Assembly (NCBI RefSeq): GCF_003994235.2
Contig: NZ_RYFG02000090.1
Location: 1 to 42,001 of the forward strand
Origin: Candidatus Methylobacter oryzae
GTDB taxonomy: Bacteria > Pseudomonadota > Gammaproteobacteria > Methylococcales > Methylomonadaceae
Direction: 5' to 3'
Length of the DNA stretch: 42,001 nucleotides
In this document: one piece after another, positions 26,315-36,088 of the stretch
How positions within the stretch are numbered: the first letter of the stretch is position 1
Layout of the letters: each line of letters starts with the position of its first letter
Made by a program: the position numbers and the translations under genes
Notes under the pieces: model-generated
The model's input: the letters and a program-made list of their open reading frames with translations, nothing else
Told to the model about the DNA's origin: nothing
Database searches by the model: none

Positions 26315-27847
26315 CTAGTTCCGCTGAACATCGTTAGCCAATACCGGTTGATCCAACAGCCTTGACAACCAAGTCTCCGCCGTTTCGCGGTTGATCTTCA
26401 ACACGCTGTTCGGAAAAAAACCAAAGACCAATATCAACAATGCCGGTACGCACAATAAGGCCAATTCCCTGGGGCGCAAATCCTGCACCTGTTTAACGCC
26501 GGCCTGAGTAACGGGACCAAAGAAAGCGCGGCGGGTAAAAGACAGCATATAGGCGGCGCTGAGTATCGCGCCGCTCAGGGCGGCAATACTGATACTCGGA
26601 TGCGCGAGCATGGTGCTGATAATCAACAATAATTCGGCAGGAAACCCGCTGGTTCCGGGCAAACCTATACTGGCCAGCGCGAATAAAAAGTAAAAGCTGG
26701 TCAAGCGCGGCATGGCTTTAGCCAAACCGCCCAGATGAATCGCTTCGGTGCTGCCCAAACGATGCTGGATAAATCCGGCCGCCAGCATCAAAGATCCCGC
26801 AATCATCGTAAAATTCAACAGTTGGAAAATAGCGCCCTGAAAACCCGGCATATTCAAGGATGCGATACCGACAATCACCAAGCCCACATGGCTGACGCTG
26901 GCGTAAGCCAACAAACGGCGCAGATTGGTTTGCTGCAACGCAATCAATGCGGTGTAAACCAGCGTAATCGCGCCGAGTATGCCTAACATCCAACTGTATT
27001 GAACGGCGGCCGAAGAGGCCAGCGGCATCGCAAAACGAATAATGCCGAAAACGCCAAGTTTCAAGCCGGCCAACAAGGCCGCCATTTGCGTCGGCCCTTC
27101 CATCGCCACGGTGGGCAGCCAGGTATGAAACGGTACTAACGGCGCTTTAACGGCAAAACCGAGCAATAATAATAAAAACACCAATGCCTGCAGGTTATCG
27201 GGCAATGGCGTTTCCAGTAATACCGGCAGGCTGAAAGCCAGATTTTGAGGAATACCGCCGCCTACCGAAGCGGCATGATTGACTGCCAGTATGATAGTCG
27301 CAAACAGTAGCGGCACGCCGCTAAACAGCATGAACAGCGTATATTTTATCGCCGCGCCGCGCCGCCCTGAACCTACTCCCCACAAACCGATTAAAAAGAA
27401 AATCGGCGGTAAGGTCAGTTCCCAGAATAAAAAGAACAACGCCATATCCAGCGCCAGGAATACGCCAACGGTGATGCCTTCCAAAGCCAGCAATAAAGCC
27501 AGATGGAAGCGGGCCTGATGCTGTACCGAATTCCATGAAGCAATGATCACCATCAAGGTCAGCAAGGCGGACATCGGCAAAAACAATACCGAAATGCCGT
27601 CCACGCCAACCAGGTATTCGATATTCATGCTTGGTATCCAGGCGTGATGTTCGACCAGTTGAAAGGTATTGCCAATATCGGCATTAAACAACAGCAGCAC
27701 TATTGCTGTTGCGATCAGTTCGATCACCGCAAACGCTAATCCGGCAATCTTGGCCAGACGGATATTAGCGATAACGCCTACCGCAAGCGCTCCCAATAAC
27801 GGGAGAAAAATGATCAAACTTAGGATCGGAAAATTTGCATTACTCAT
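26315..27847 (-). CDS. NuoM/ND4-like proton-translocating subunit, third NuoM-like gene of the dab cluster
   Basis: A 510-residue polytopic membrane protein of the complex I NuoM / Mrp antiporter superfamily with about 14 hydrophobic spans. The key helix-5 glutamate is E143 in FWELTLPP and the helix-7 lysine is K234 in GFAVKAPLVPFHTWLP, so the ion path looks complete. The broken-helix region has GPTQMAALLAGLKLGVFG. The ATG at 27847 overlaps the upstream gene by eight bases, showing coupling; an upstream in-frame start would add 29 residues lacking membrane character. It is the last gene of the cluster. A role in coupling proton or sodium flow to DabA-mediated carbon uptake is inferred from context. 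Confidence 0.88.
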   Translation of the reverse strand: MSNANFPILSLIIFLPLLGALAVGVIANIRLAKIAGLAFAVIELIATAIVLLLFNADIGNTFQLVEHHAWIPSMNIEYLVGVDGISVLFLPMSALLTLMVIIASWNSVQHQARFHLALLLALEGITVGVFLALDMALFFLFWELTLPPIFFLIGLWGVGSGRRGAAIKYTLFMLFSGVPLLFATIILAVNHAASVGGGIPQNLAFSLPVLLETPLPDNLQALVFLLLLLGFAVKAPLVPFHTWLPTVAMEGPTQMAALLAGLKLGVFGIIRFAMPLASSAAVQYSWMLGILGAITLVYTALIALQQTNLRRLLAYASVSHVGLVIVGIASLNMPGFQGAIFQLLNFTMIAGSLMLAAGFIQHRLGSTEAIHLGGLAKAMPRLTSFYFLFALASIGLPGTSGFPAELLLIISTMLAHPSISIAALSGAILSAAYMLSFTRRAFFGPVTQAGVKQVQDLRPRELALLCVPALLILVFGFFPNSVLKINRETAETWLSRLLDQPVLANDVQRN

Positions 27848-29408
27848 GTTGATCATCCTTAGTACCGGCGCCCGAACCCTCGGCCGGCTGCTGCGAACCG
27901 TGCATCGGAAATTGTTTGCCGATAGCGGCTGCATCCTGGTCGATGAAATTCAACCACGGCGTTGTGTAAAAACCGGTGCCTATCAGCAGCAGGCAAATCA
28001 CCAGCGTAATAATTCGCTCCTTCAAAACCGGATGGTGGGCGCAATTATAGGGCTGTTTGGCGCGCTTCGGACTCGCCATGAAAATCCGTTGGAAAGCCCA
28101 TAACAGGAACGCGGCGGACATCACGTTGCCGATCAAAATAGCGATGGCAAGCAGCCAGCCGTCTTCCTCAATAATGCCTTCGACCAGCAAATGCGCGGCA
28201 TCGAATCCGGGCGTACCGGGCATTACCATCGTGCTTAAGGCGGAAATCATGAACAATAACGCCAGCGTACCGTTAGTATCGAATAGCCCGCCCAGACGCG
28301 GCAGATAGGAGGTTCGGCAACGCTCATAAATCAAGCCGACGCTGAACAGCATGCCGGCTGTCGCCAGGCCGTAGGCTACCGACAGCAACAAGCTGCCTTC
28401 CAAGCCGTTCTCGTTAAAACAGAAAGCGCCGATGACCAACATGCCGGTTTGGCTGATCACCGCAAAAGCCAGTAAGCGGCGAATATTGATCTGCATCAGC
28501 GCCAGCAATGCGCCGTAAAAAATGCTGATTAGCCCCAAAGTGACCACGAAACCGGACCATTGCTCGGCAACGCCGGGCACCATCGGCAAAATGAAACGAA
28601 TCAGCGCATAAATGCCCAGTTTCAAACCCACCAGAAAAATGACCGCGCTGGCGACCGTGCCTTGCTCCGCCAATACCGGCAGCCAACCGTGAAACGGAAA
28701 TAAAGGCATACGAACCGAGAAGCCGAAAAACAGCAGCACAAAAATCAATACTTCATCGTTTAGGTAAGCGTTATTCTGTTTTAGCGTCAGCCAGTCGAAC
28801 GTCAGCGGATGCGCGGAATCGATCAAGCCGAAGGCCAGCAATAAAAAACCGGCCAAGGTCATCAACAAACCGCTGACCCAGTATTGCAACAATTGCGCGA
28901 CAACCCAGCGCCGGTTTTGCCCGGTGCCGGCGTGTATCGTCAACAGCGCCACGGGAATCAGCTCCAGCACGCACCATATCCAGAACTGCATCACGTTCAG
29001 CGCGGCAAACGCACCGATCAGCACAGTCTCATAGCCTAGCAGACAGGCAATAAACAAACGGTCGCCCACATGGCGGGTGATTAAGGTATAAATCAACGCC
29101 AGGAAAGTTAAAACAGCCGTTAGCGGGATAAATAAAACATTGGTGCCGTCAACGCCGACACGGTAACTCAGGCCTGCAACACGCACATCCTCAACCAGAT
29201 GAATACCCGGAAGCGCTGAATCGAAAACAAACAGCAGGTAGATACTCAGCAATAGCGTCAGTGCCGCTCCGGTAAAACCGAAACGCAATGCAACTTTCGA
29301 CGACGGCGAAAACAGGATAGCGATTGTGGCTGCCAGCGGAACCAGCGTCAGCACTGTCAATAGAGGAAAGGCCGCCGATTCCGACCAGGGTGTAACCGTA
29401 ATATCCAT
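27840..29408 (-). CDS. Diverged NuoM-like subunit of the dab cluster
   Basis: A 522-residue polytopic protein of the NuoM/antiporter superfamily. The helix-5 motif is altered: where canonical subunits have FWEVTLIP, this one reads WCVLELIP, so the glutamate (E149) sits two residues later. The helix-7 lysine is replaced by R233 in GFSVRMPLFPFHGWLP. The helix-8 region SAVIFLVGLKLGIYAL is kept. TGAGGA lies four bases before the chosen ATG (29408), which lies seven bases after the dabB stop; an earlier start would overlap dabB. The C-terminus is extended, hydrophilic and Gly/Ser-rich. Its proton path is probably modified; the function within the complex is inferred. Confidence 0.85.
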   Translation of the reverse strand: MDITVTPWSESAAFPLLTVLTLVPLAATIAILFSPSSKVALRFGFTGAALTLLLSIYLLFVFDSALPGIHLVEDVRVAGLSYRVGVDGTNVLFIPLTAVLTFLALIYTLITRHVGDRLFIACLLGYETVLIGAFAALNVMQFWIWCVLELIPVALLTIHAGTGQNRRWVVAQLLQYWVSGLLMTLAGFLLLAFGLIDSAHPLTFDWLTLKQNNAYLNDEVLIFVLLFFGFSVRMPLFPFHGWLPVLAEQGTVASAVIFLVGLKLGIYALIRFILPMVPGVAEQWSGFVVTLGLISIFYGALLALMQINIRRLLAFAVISQTGMLVIGAFCFNENGLEGSLLLSVAYGLATAGMLFSVGLIYERCRTSYLPRLGGLFDTNGTLALLFMISALSTMVMPGTPGFDAAHLLVEGIIEEDGWLLAIAILIGNVMSAAFLLWAFQRIFMASPKRAKQPYNCAHHPVLKERIITLVICLLLIGTGFYTTPWLNFIDQDAAAIGKQFPMHGSQQPAEGSGAGTKDDQHE

Positions 29409-29415
29409 CAGATCC

Positions 29416-31017
29416 TCAAAATGCAACGAGCAATGTTATAAACACAAACAACAGCAGATAACGGGGCCTGAGCACTGATTGTTCAAACATGTTGGCGATA
29501 TGTCCAAGCTCGCGGCCGTAATTGACGGTATTCCTGCCAATGCCGCGTAATACGAAATGATCTTCAAACCAGTGCACGACGGCGGCTGTCCATTCGGTCA
29601 GTGTTCCGGCCAGCCCGCTGCCTTGAGCAAACTTATCCGAATCGCTTTCCAGGTGAGCGCCTATTCTCCGCTCTTCCAGTTGAGCCAGTGACGATATCGC
29701 TTTGATTGCCGGAGCGGGAGACCCCATCACGCGGTCAACGATATGATCGTCAAAATAGCTAAGATCATGCGCCAGGCCGCGCACCGGTTTGAGCAGCGCC
29801 CAGTCGATAATCGGGTCCAGCCAGAACCGTTGTAATGACGCGACATAAACCCAGGGCGGAACGTCGCCGACGCGGCGCAGATGACGGCGGCGAGCAGGCG
29901 AGGAAGATTGGCGCCGTGAAGTCTCTATATAATGGCCTTGCATGTTATGCATCAGTGACGGCGCCGTCAGGAATTGATAGCAGCGAACCACCGCGTGAGC
30001 GCAAAGATGCCATTCGGCCAGTTGCCAAAAGCCCAGGCCGCATTCCAGAAACATCAAGCCCAACTGGCCGGACGTTGCAAAAATCAGCGAGCTTTTAACG
30101 TCGGTTTGCGTCAAGCCGACCACAAAAGCATAAACGGCTGTGACCAAACCCACGATAGCAACTATTGCCATCACCAACGGCGCCTGCTCAAAAACAGGTC
30201 TCAGCAAAATGATCAGGTAGACGCCGGCGTGTACCATAACCGCACCGTAAAACACCGCGCTCGATGGCGTAGGCCCTTCCATTGCCCTGGCCAGCCAAGA
30301 CGTGAACGGCAGCTGTGCCGATTTGGCAAAAGCGGCTACCGAAAAACACAACGTAATTGCAGCCGCTTCACCTGGACTCATTTGCGCGGCTAACGTATTG
30401 ATAGCGTTCCAGTTAACGCCTCCGCCCCAGGCGTAACTTAAACCCGAACCCAACAAGAACGCGGCGTCGCCGATACGGTTGGTGATAAAAACGCGTGTCG
30501 CATTCGCGGAGGCAACCGGACGATCGTAAGCGTAGGCTATCAAAAAGTAAGAACACAATCCCGCGACTTCCCAACCGATAAAAGTACCGATTGTATTGCC
30601 CGACAGCACCAGCAACAGTATTGCCGAACAGAACAGGCTCAGCGTAAAGAAGAAGCGGTGGTAACCGGCCTCCCGATGCATATAGTTAACCGAAAAATGG
30701 GTGACTATCGCCAACAGTAGCGAAAACAACGCCGCCAGACGGACATTAAAGCCGCCGGTGACAAAATTGATATGTATGTCCAGCGTATAGCTGCTTAGCC
30801 ACTGTCCTACATTGTAAAAGCCGGTATTTTTACCCAGTAAGTCGGCACCCAGCAGAATCAAGGCCAGCAGGCTGGACATAAAAACCGTCCAACTGGCAAT
30901 GTCGGCTGTGACGGTCTCGCTTTGTTCACCGTCGATCGCGCCGAACAGGTGGCCGATACCGATAACCGAAGCGCCGATCAACGGCATTAACGGAATTAAA
31001 ACGACTAATGCATCCAT
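29416..31017 (-). CDS. dabB: DabB, NuoL-like membrane subunit of the inorganic carbon transporter
   Basis: A 533-residue NuoL/ND5-type protein with about 12 membrane spans. The helix-5 glutamate is E150 in GWEVAGLCSYFLI and the helix-7 lysine is K232 in AFAKSAQLPFTSWL, followed by AMEGPTPSSAVFYGA. The C-terminal part after a basic stretch (RRQSSSPARRRHLRR) includes the amphipathic helix and final span LLLFVFITLLV. It lies 39 bases after dabA, the usual DabA-DabB pairing. The pair is thought to use an ion gradient to drive CO2 hydration and so accumulate bicarbonate. The start has a weak ribosome binding site. Intact. Confidence 0.88.
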   Translation of the reverse strand: MDALVVLIPLMPLIGASVIGIGHLFGAIDGEQSETVTADIASWTVFMSSLLALILLGADLLGKNTGFYNVGQWLSSYTLDIHINFVTGGFNVRLAALFSLLLAIVTHFSVNYMHREAGYHRFFFTLSLFCSAILLLVLSGNTIGTFIGWEVAGLCSYFLIAYAYDRPVASANATRVFITNRIGDAAFLLGSGLSYAWGGGVNWNAINTLAAQMSPGEAAAITLCFSVAAFAKSAQLPFTSWLARAMEGPTPSSAVFYGAVMVHAGVYLIILLRPVFEQAPLVMAIVAIVGLVTAVYAFVVGLTQTDVKSSLIFATSGQLGLMFLECGLGFWQLAEWHLCAHAVVRCYQFLTAPSLMHNMQGHYIETSRRQSSSPARRRHLRRVGDVPPWVYVASLQRFWLDPIIDWALLKPVRGLAHDLSYFDDHIVDRVMGSPAPAIKAISSLAQLEERRIGAHLESDSDKFAQGSGLAGTLTEWTAAVVHWFEDHFVLRGIGRNTVNYGRELGHIANMFEQSVLRPRYLLLFVFITLLVAF

Positions 31018-31056
31018 ATTAAATTAAGATTCAAGGACATGTAGATGGGGGTTCAA

Positions 31057-34000
31057 TTAATGCGGAGAAAAAGCCCTCTCCAGAGGGAGAGGGCTATTCG
31101 TAGCGCTCTCTATAATAGGCTGTTTAATTAGGGCAGGCTCTACCGGCAGCGTTTGCTCGCGGTAACAATCCGGCGAGTTTCCGCGAACCGGCAAGTCTTT
31201 TGCTTCCGCCCGCCAAGGCACAAAACCCGCATTGGCTTGGAACACGAAAATCTCGCCGCTGTCCGGGTCTTTAGCGCTCAAATGCACCCAACCGCCCGCG
31301 ACCAATTCCCGTATGCTTGCTTGACGATGATAAATCTCTTCCAATACCGCTGTTTTTGCCTCAACCAAAATCTGCAAGCGCATCGGTTCATGTATTTCAA
31401 TCATTTGCCGAGGCAGGCCGGTGCGTAAATCGCTGCTTGCCCCTTCCATCACGCCAAAAAAACCGGTGACGTTATGCGGTACTTTAGAACCGCAACCGAA
31501 ACGTTCGTTATTAACGGTGGAAAAATAATATTCCAGGTTAATGCCCGCACCGACCGGGGCCACCGCCAGCAAAATGTTTTCCAGCACTTTGCCTTCCGGG
31601 TCTTGAGTCGGGTCGTAGGAAATCAAAAATACCCGGCGATCGAAAAACGCGCCTTGAGTTAGCGAGCGCCGTCCGACAACCGCTGCCGCATTAGTTGCAT
31701 GGCCGAGTTCCGGGCGAACCTGGGAGAAATCGGCGGAACGTTCCTGGATATGCGCCAAGGCCTGTTCGGGCGTCGGCTTGCGCGGAGCCGACGCCAGCCT
31801 GCGGCAGCGTTCGTGCGCCGACATCCGTTGAGCATGCCGTAGTTCCTGCTGAAGTTTCTTGAGTCCGTCCTGCCGCTCGACTGGAAGTTGATCAAGGTCG
31901 TACCAGCTGATTTCTTCATTGCAAGTGTTATGCTCGGCGCCGATAAACCAAGTATCGTCCGGAATGTTGATGCCGCGTTCCGCCAGCAATTCGCGTATTT
32001 CAGGGCGATTAGCCATTGCGGCAAACACCCTGGCGTTCGGCCCGCCGTGCCGGCCGCTACAGGCGCCGCAATCGTAAGCCGCCAGATGCGGGTTATTCTG
32101 GCTGATGGAACCGTGGCCCATTAGGACAACCACTTCCGAAAATCCATAGGTCAGGCCGGTATTACGTAAAAAGCCTGCAACCCGGTCGGCTTGTTCGGTA
32201 TCGGTAAATCCCAATTTGGGGCGCTCCGGCGTAGCAAGCGTTGAGGCATCGGTAGCGGTAAACTGCAGTTGCGTTTTAACGTCCGGGACGGCCAGTCTGG
32301 CGATGCCGGAAACCAGGTTTTGTTGGGTTTTGGGTAACAATGCCTTAGCCAGTAATCCGGCAAAAGTAACCGGTGCAATCGCATTAATGACCGGCTGCGA
32401 CAGCAACAGGTTCCGGCGTAAACCTTGATGCAACTGATTACTGAACCACTGCCCCAGCTTGCGGCCACGGTTATGGCTTTGCAACACGGATTCATTGCCC
32501 GGTTGGGCGCGCTCTTGAACTTCGTGGGCAGGCGTTACCACGACAGGGCACAGCGGTGTTACCTTGCCGTCGTCCAGCCCTTTGTAATTCATCGCAATGC
32601 CGAAAAATCCGGCGGCTCCCAGGGTTTCAATCGCGGGATTGAGTTCTTCAAGATGACGGCGAAAACCTTCTTCTCGGTCATCCATGCAGAAAATAATTTG
32701 CGCGTCGGGACGCTGTACGCGTCCGGCCCAACGGCCGCGCTGGTGGTTGGCGCGTATTGCCTGAAAGAAGCTCTCGCGATAATGATGCTCGTAAGCGATC
32801 AGCCAGATTTTACTGCGTTCAGCGGGGGTAAATTCATCCAGCACCGCCAACATGGCTTGAAGATCGTTAACGTCCAGTTGTTGCAGGTCTGTGTTAGTAA
32901 GCCCCAGATGTTGGCACAAGCGGAACAAACGCCAGCCGTTGTCATGCGGCGAGTGAGCGGCTATAGCGTGTTTACACCCAGAGGGCATAAGTAGGGTTTG
33001 AGCGGGCAAGCCGCTCAGCTCAGCTTTATACCCAAAGGGCATAAGTTTCGCATGAGCGGACGAGCCGCTCAGCTCAGCTTTATCCGCTATCGGACTGCAC
33101 CGCCAGGTCCAAATCAGGTCTGCAAGCCGCTGCCAGTCGTTGCGGTCATAGCGCTCTGAGCCGGCATGCAAGGTCAGCGATTCGGTCAAGTGCGCCAGAT
33201 ATTCCGGCAAATGACCTTGGTATAGGAGGTTACGCACCATAAATTCCGACAGGTTTTTGCGGAAATAGCTGCGAATTGAGCCCAGCTTGGCTTCAATCTT
33301 CCAATTATCGCGGCAGACCTGGTTTAGCCAGAGCCTGTCCAGCGTCAGTCTTATGGCCAGATAGTCGGCCAAGGTTGGTGCGGCGTTATTGGTAGGATGG
33401 TAGTTAGGGTGATGCTGCCGCCAGTTGATCATTCCAGACCAGCCGGGGATTTCCAACGCCAGACGGCGAAGATAACCTTCCCATTGCGTTTGCGGTATTT
33501 CCAGATGGCTCAGTTGCAGGATAATCGTATCGGCCGCATCTTCAGGCAATTCGGCGATGATCTGCTGCCAGTCAGGCAATGCATGCAAAAAAGGATTGGC
33601 GTCATACTGGGCCGTTGCGCGCCAACTGGGGTAGAGACCCAAGCGGCTACGTTCGGGCAGTTGCCATGCCGCTACGCCTTCATCCAGTGCTGACGCACAA
33701 AAACGTATCAGCTGCGGGCGAACGGAATCGAGGATGTCTATGCCGCTCAATGCCAGGATAACCCCGCGCAAGCTAATGCTGACGCCGACTTCGGCCAATA
33801 ATTGATCCAGTGTCCCGGCGGCGTGTTGCCGCATTTGCCCATGCGTTGAGATGCTATCTTCGCTCTGCTTTGCGCCGGGCTCTTCCGCTGCCAGCCATTG
33901 CTCGGCTTGTTCCAGCGATAAATCCAGCATATTTTCCGGATGCAAGGCCGCCTGGTCGAGCCCGAGCTTGGTTAAAATACTTTCCCATAAAAGCCGGATA

Positions 34001-34476
34001 GCGTTGTCGCCGGCTGCTATCAAGTGCTGATGAATAGAATCCGGCACATCGGCCTGCACCGCCTCCAGGGCGGCCAGCTCTTCTATCTGCCAATTCAATT
34101 GGCTGACGCTAATTGCTTGTAAATCGAATAACAACGCAATGCGGTAAATATCCTGCCGGGTGATCGCTTTATCTTTCAATGCGCAAACGATTCGCTCCGT
34201 CTGCAAGTTCGGGTATTGCGCAAAAGCGGCGCACAAGTCGCTTTCGGTAATACGTCCCTGCCGGTAAAAATCGCGGTTTTTCTCTTCGGGAAGATAACAG
34301 TCAATACCAGTCAACGCTTCAAACTCAGCCAGCGCCTGATCGAACGGCAGATGTTGAAAGCCATGCAGGGTATTGTGATGCACGAAATCGAGGATCGGCG
34401 CCTGTCCGGGCAGAACGTGATCCAGATGATTTAGTGCGGTAATGATTTGCTCACGTAAATTGTCTGGCTTTTGCAT
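31057..34476 (-). CDS. dabA: DabA (DUF2309), carbonic-anhydrase-like subunit of inorganic carbon transporter
   Basis: A 1139-residue DUF2309 protein. The beta-carbonic-anhydrase-like zinc site is visible: C597 and D599 in FCMDDREEG, then H788 in LMGHGSIS and C803 in [11 protein letters not shown]. The C-x-D and H-x14-C spacings equal those of Halothiobacillus DabA (C351, D353, H524, C539). With DabB it should convert CO2 to trapped cytoplasmic bicarbonate. Residues 466-501 are two tandem copies of an 18-residue unit ([18 protein letters not shown] and a near copy), encoded by a repeat also found outside the gene, so this is an in-frame repeat insertion. The last codons contain a terminator-like hairpin. 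No strong ribosome binding site precedes the ATG. Confidence 0.9.
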   Translation of the reverse strand: MQKPDNLREQIITALNHLDHVLPGQAPILDFVHHNTLHGFQHLPFDQALAEFEALTGIDCYLPEEKNRDFYRQGRITESDLCAAFAQYPNLQTERIVCALKDKAITRQDIYRIALLFDLQAISVSQLNWQIEELAALEAVQADVPDSIHQHLIAAGDNAIRLLWESILTKLGLDQAALHPENMLDLSLEQAEQWLAAEEPGAKQSEDSISTHGQMRQHAAGTLDQLLAEVGVSISLRGVILALSGIDILDSVRPQLIRFCASALDEGVAAWQLPERSRLGLYPSWRATAQYDANPFLHALPDWQQIIAELPEDAADTIILQLSHLEIPQTQWEGYLRRLALEIPGWSGMINWRQHHPNYHPTNNAAPTLADYLAIRLTLDRLWLNQVCRDNWKIEAKLGSIRSYFRKNLSEFMVRNLLYQGHLPEYLAHLTESLTLHAGSERYDRNDWQRLADLIWTWRCSPIADKAELSGSSAHAKLMPFGYKAELSGLPAQTLLMPSGCKHAIAAHSPHDNGWRLFRLCQHLGLTNTDLQQLDVNDLQAMLAVLDEFTPAERSKIWLIAYEHHYRESFFQAIRANHQRGRWAGRVQRPDAQIIFCMDDREEGFRRHLEELNPAIETLGAAGFFGIAMNYKGLDDGKVTPLCPVVVTPAHEVQERAQPGNESVLQSHNRGRKLGQWFSNQLHQGLRRNLLLSQPVINAIAPVTFAGLLAKALLPKTQQNLVSGIARLAVPDVKTQLQFTATDASTLATPERPKLGFTDTEQADRVAGFLRNTGLTYGFSEVVVLMGHGSISQNNPHLAAYDCGACSGRHGGPNARVFAAMANRPEIRELLAERGINIPDDTWFIGAEHNTCNEEISWYDLDQLPVERQDGLKKLQQELRHAQRMSAHERCRRLASAPRKPTPEQALAHIQERSADFSQVRPELGHATNAAAVVGRRSLTQGAFFDRRVFLISYDPTQDPEGKVLENILLAVAPVGAGINLEYYFSTVNNERFGCGSKVPHNVTGFFGVMEGASSDLRTGLPRQMIEIHEPMRLQILVEAKTAVLEEIYHRQASIRELVAGGWVHLSAKDPDSGEIFVFQANAGFVPWRAEAKDLPVRGNSPDCYREQTLPVEPALIKQPIIESATNSPLPLERAFSPH
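31067..31095 (-). terminator. Terminator-like hairpin within the 3' end of dabA
   Basis: On the minus strand, a 9-bp perfect stem (AGCCCTCTC at 31095-31087 with its complement at 31080-31072) and a 6-nt loop are followed by a run of five T (31072-31068). This is the form of an intrinsic terminator. It lies in codons for [12 protein letters not shown], ahead of the dabA stop and of dabB, so it could attenuate downstream expression. Confidence 0.55.
32974..33081 (-). repeat. Tandem in-frame 54-bp repeat inside dabA
   Basis: Two adjacent 54-bp units (33081-33028 and 33027-32974) encode 18 residues each. Both begin AAAGCTGAGCTGAGCGGC and end with a CTTATGCCC-TTGGG-type block. Each contains a TGAGCGG / CCGCTCA-type stem. 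A third copy (53 bp, opposite strand) lies in the intergenic region at 36152-36204, which shows this is a mobile or dispersed element and not a native DabA segment. Confidence 0.85.
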
Positions 34477-34508
34477 CGTGTTGTTTGTTTTTTATTTTAA
34501 ATTCAGCG

Positions 34509-34572
34509 CACGGATTTAAACGTATAAGCACTTATCGCCGTACAAGCGTGTGGCAATTTTATAAAATCCGTG
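34509..34572. repeat. CACGGATT inverted/direct repeats between nuoM-like gene and dabA
   Basis: CACGGATTT (34509-34517) and AAATCCGTG (34564-34572) form a perfect 9-bp inverted repeat with a 46-nt loop. A second ATCCGTGTCA follows 19 bp after the right arm, so there is also a short direct repeat. The 121-bp gap holds no gene. It may shape mRNA between the two genes or be another dispersed repeat family. Confidence 0.4.
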
Positions 34573-34597
34573 TCAATCAGTTGTATCCGTGTCATCG

Positions 34598-36088
34598 CTA
34601 CAAAATCCGTTGACTGATCACGCCGTTCATCTTGCTGACGGTAGCCGCTGACAAGTCCAGCAGCGGACCGGGCGACAAACCGAACAATATGATGCCTGTA
34701 ACCAGCATTCCAGCCGCCAATAATTCCGGTGCCTGCAAATCGTCCACTTGTTGCATTTGCGGTTTTACAGGGCCTGTAAATAACAGGCCGATTGTACGCA
34801 TCGCGTAGGCTGCCCCGATTAGAATGCTCACGCTAAAAAACGCCATTAAGCCCATCTTCATACCGATACCCGCCACTGAAGTGTATCCGCCGATCAACGT
34901 ATGCAATTCGGCAATAAAGCCGACCGAGCCCGGCAGCCCCATCGCCGCCAGCAACGTTAACGTCATGAATAGCGTAAAACGCGGCATCACTTGAATCAGT
35001 GAGCTGTAATCCTGGATATTGCGGGTATGGGTGCGTTCGTACAGCAGGCCGACCAACAGAAACAGCGCCCCGGCGATCAAGCCGTGGGCCGTCATTTGCA
35101 GCACGGCGCCGGTAATGCCGATTTGGTTCAGGGTTGCAATGCCCAACAAGACAAGGCCCATATGGCTGATTGAAGAATAGGCGACCATCGCTTTAAGATC
35201 GCTTTGCCGCCAAGCTAACAGGCCGCCATACAACATGCCGAACAGGCCCAGGAAAAGCAGGAACGGCTGCAATAGTTTCGCGGCTTCCGGCAACATCACC
35301 ACCGCCCGGATTAATCCGTAAGCGCCCATTTTCAGCAAAATGCCGGACAGTAAAACACTGACCGGGCTCGGCGCTTCAACATGCGCCAGCGGCAGCCAGC
35401 CGTGCAGCGGAAAAATCGGCATCTTGACGCCGAAGCCGATCACGAATCCCAGCAGAACCAGAATCTGCTCGATTCTCGGCATGTCCTGCGCGGCCTGATG
35501 CATCGACGACATTAACGAACCGGCGTGTTCGAGATCGTATTGGCTGACCGCCAGCAAACTGATCAGCATGAAAATCGAACCGCCCATCGTGTACAGCACA
35601 AAATTAAGGCTGGCCGTATGCCGGCGTTTGCCGCCCCAGCGGCCAATCAAGAAGAATAGCGGGATTAAAGTCACTTCCCAGAAGATATAGAACAACGCCC
35701 AATCCTGGGCCAGGAATACGCCTAGCATGCCGAATTCGAGCAGCAGCATACAGATGTGATAACCCTTAACTCCATGGGATAGTCGCAGTGAGACCAATAA
35801 TGCGATTGATGTCAGTAATGTCGCCAATGCCAGCATCGGCATCGACAAACCGTCTACGCCCAACGCATAAGCGCTACCCAACTTAGGGTTAAGCGGAAAG
35901 TATTCGTTAAACTGCAACTCCGCATCGTGCGCGTTATAAATACTGAGTAGCCAGCAAACCAGTAACAGAGCGATAGCGGCAAACAGATGCGCGATATAGC
36001 GGATTAATTGAACATTCCGGCCGGGAGTCAAGACCAAGAGCAAGACTCCGGCAGCCGGAGTCCAGAGCAGTATGCTGAGTATCCCCAT
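34598..36088 (-). CDS. NuoM/ND4-like proton-translocating subunit, first gene of the dab cluster
   Basis: A 496-residue polytopic membrane protein, closest of the three to canonical complex I NuoM. The helix-5 glutamate is E138 in FYIFWEVTLIPLFFLIGRWG and the helix-7 lysine is K222 in GFGVKMPIFPLHGWLPLAH, followed by VEAPSPVSVLLSGILLKMG. Both are the residues used for proton transfer in NuoM. AAGGAA lies 11 bases before the ATG. No nuoA-K genes accompany it, so it is not part of a full complex I operon here. Its position directly upstream of dabA suggests it belongs to the carbon uptake complex. Confidence 0.88.
   Translation of the reverse strand: MGILSILLWTPAAGVLLLVLTPGRNVQLIRYIAHLFAAIALLLVCWLLSIYNAHDAELQFNEYFPLNPKLGSAYALGVDGLSMPMLALATLLTSIALLVSLRLSHGVKGYHICMLLLEFGMLGVFLAQDWALFYIFWEVTLIPLFFLIGRWGGKRRHTASLNFVLYTMGGSIFMLISLLAVSQYDLEHAGSLMSSMHQAAQDMPRIEQILVLLGFVIGFGVKMPIFPLHGWLPLAHVEAPSPVSVLLSGILLKMGAYGLIRAVVMLPEAAKLLQPFLLFLGLFGMLYGGLLAWRQSDLKAMVAYSSISHMGLVLLGIATLNQIGITGAVLQMTAHGLIAGALFLLVGLLYERTHTRNIQDYSSLIQVMPRFTLFMTLTLLAAMGLPGSVGFIAELHTLIGGYTSVAGIGMKMGLMAFFSVSILIGAAYAMRTIGLLFTGPVKPQMQQVDDLQAPELLAAGMLVTGIILFGLSPGPLLDLSAATVSKMNGVISQRIL

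Noticed and set aside
31018-31056. Promoter for dabB in the gap after dabA
   Set aside because: The 39-bp gap has no -35/-10 pair; dabB is more likely read from the dabA transcript.
34598-36088. Part of a housekeeping complex I (nuo) operon
   Set aside because: No nuoA-K genes flank it and it is followed by dabA, so the dab cluster context is preferred.
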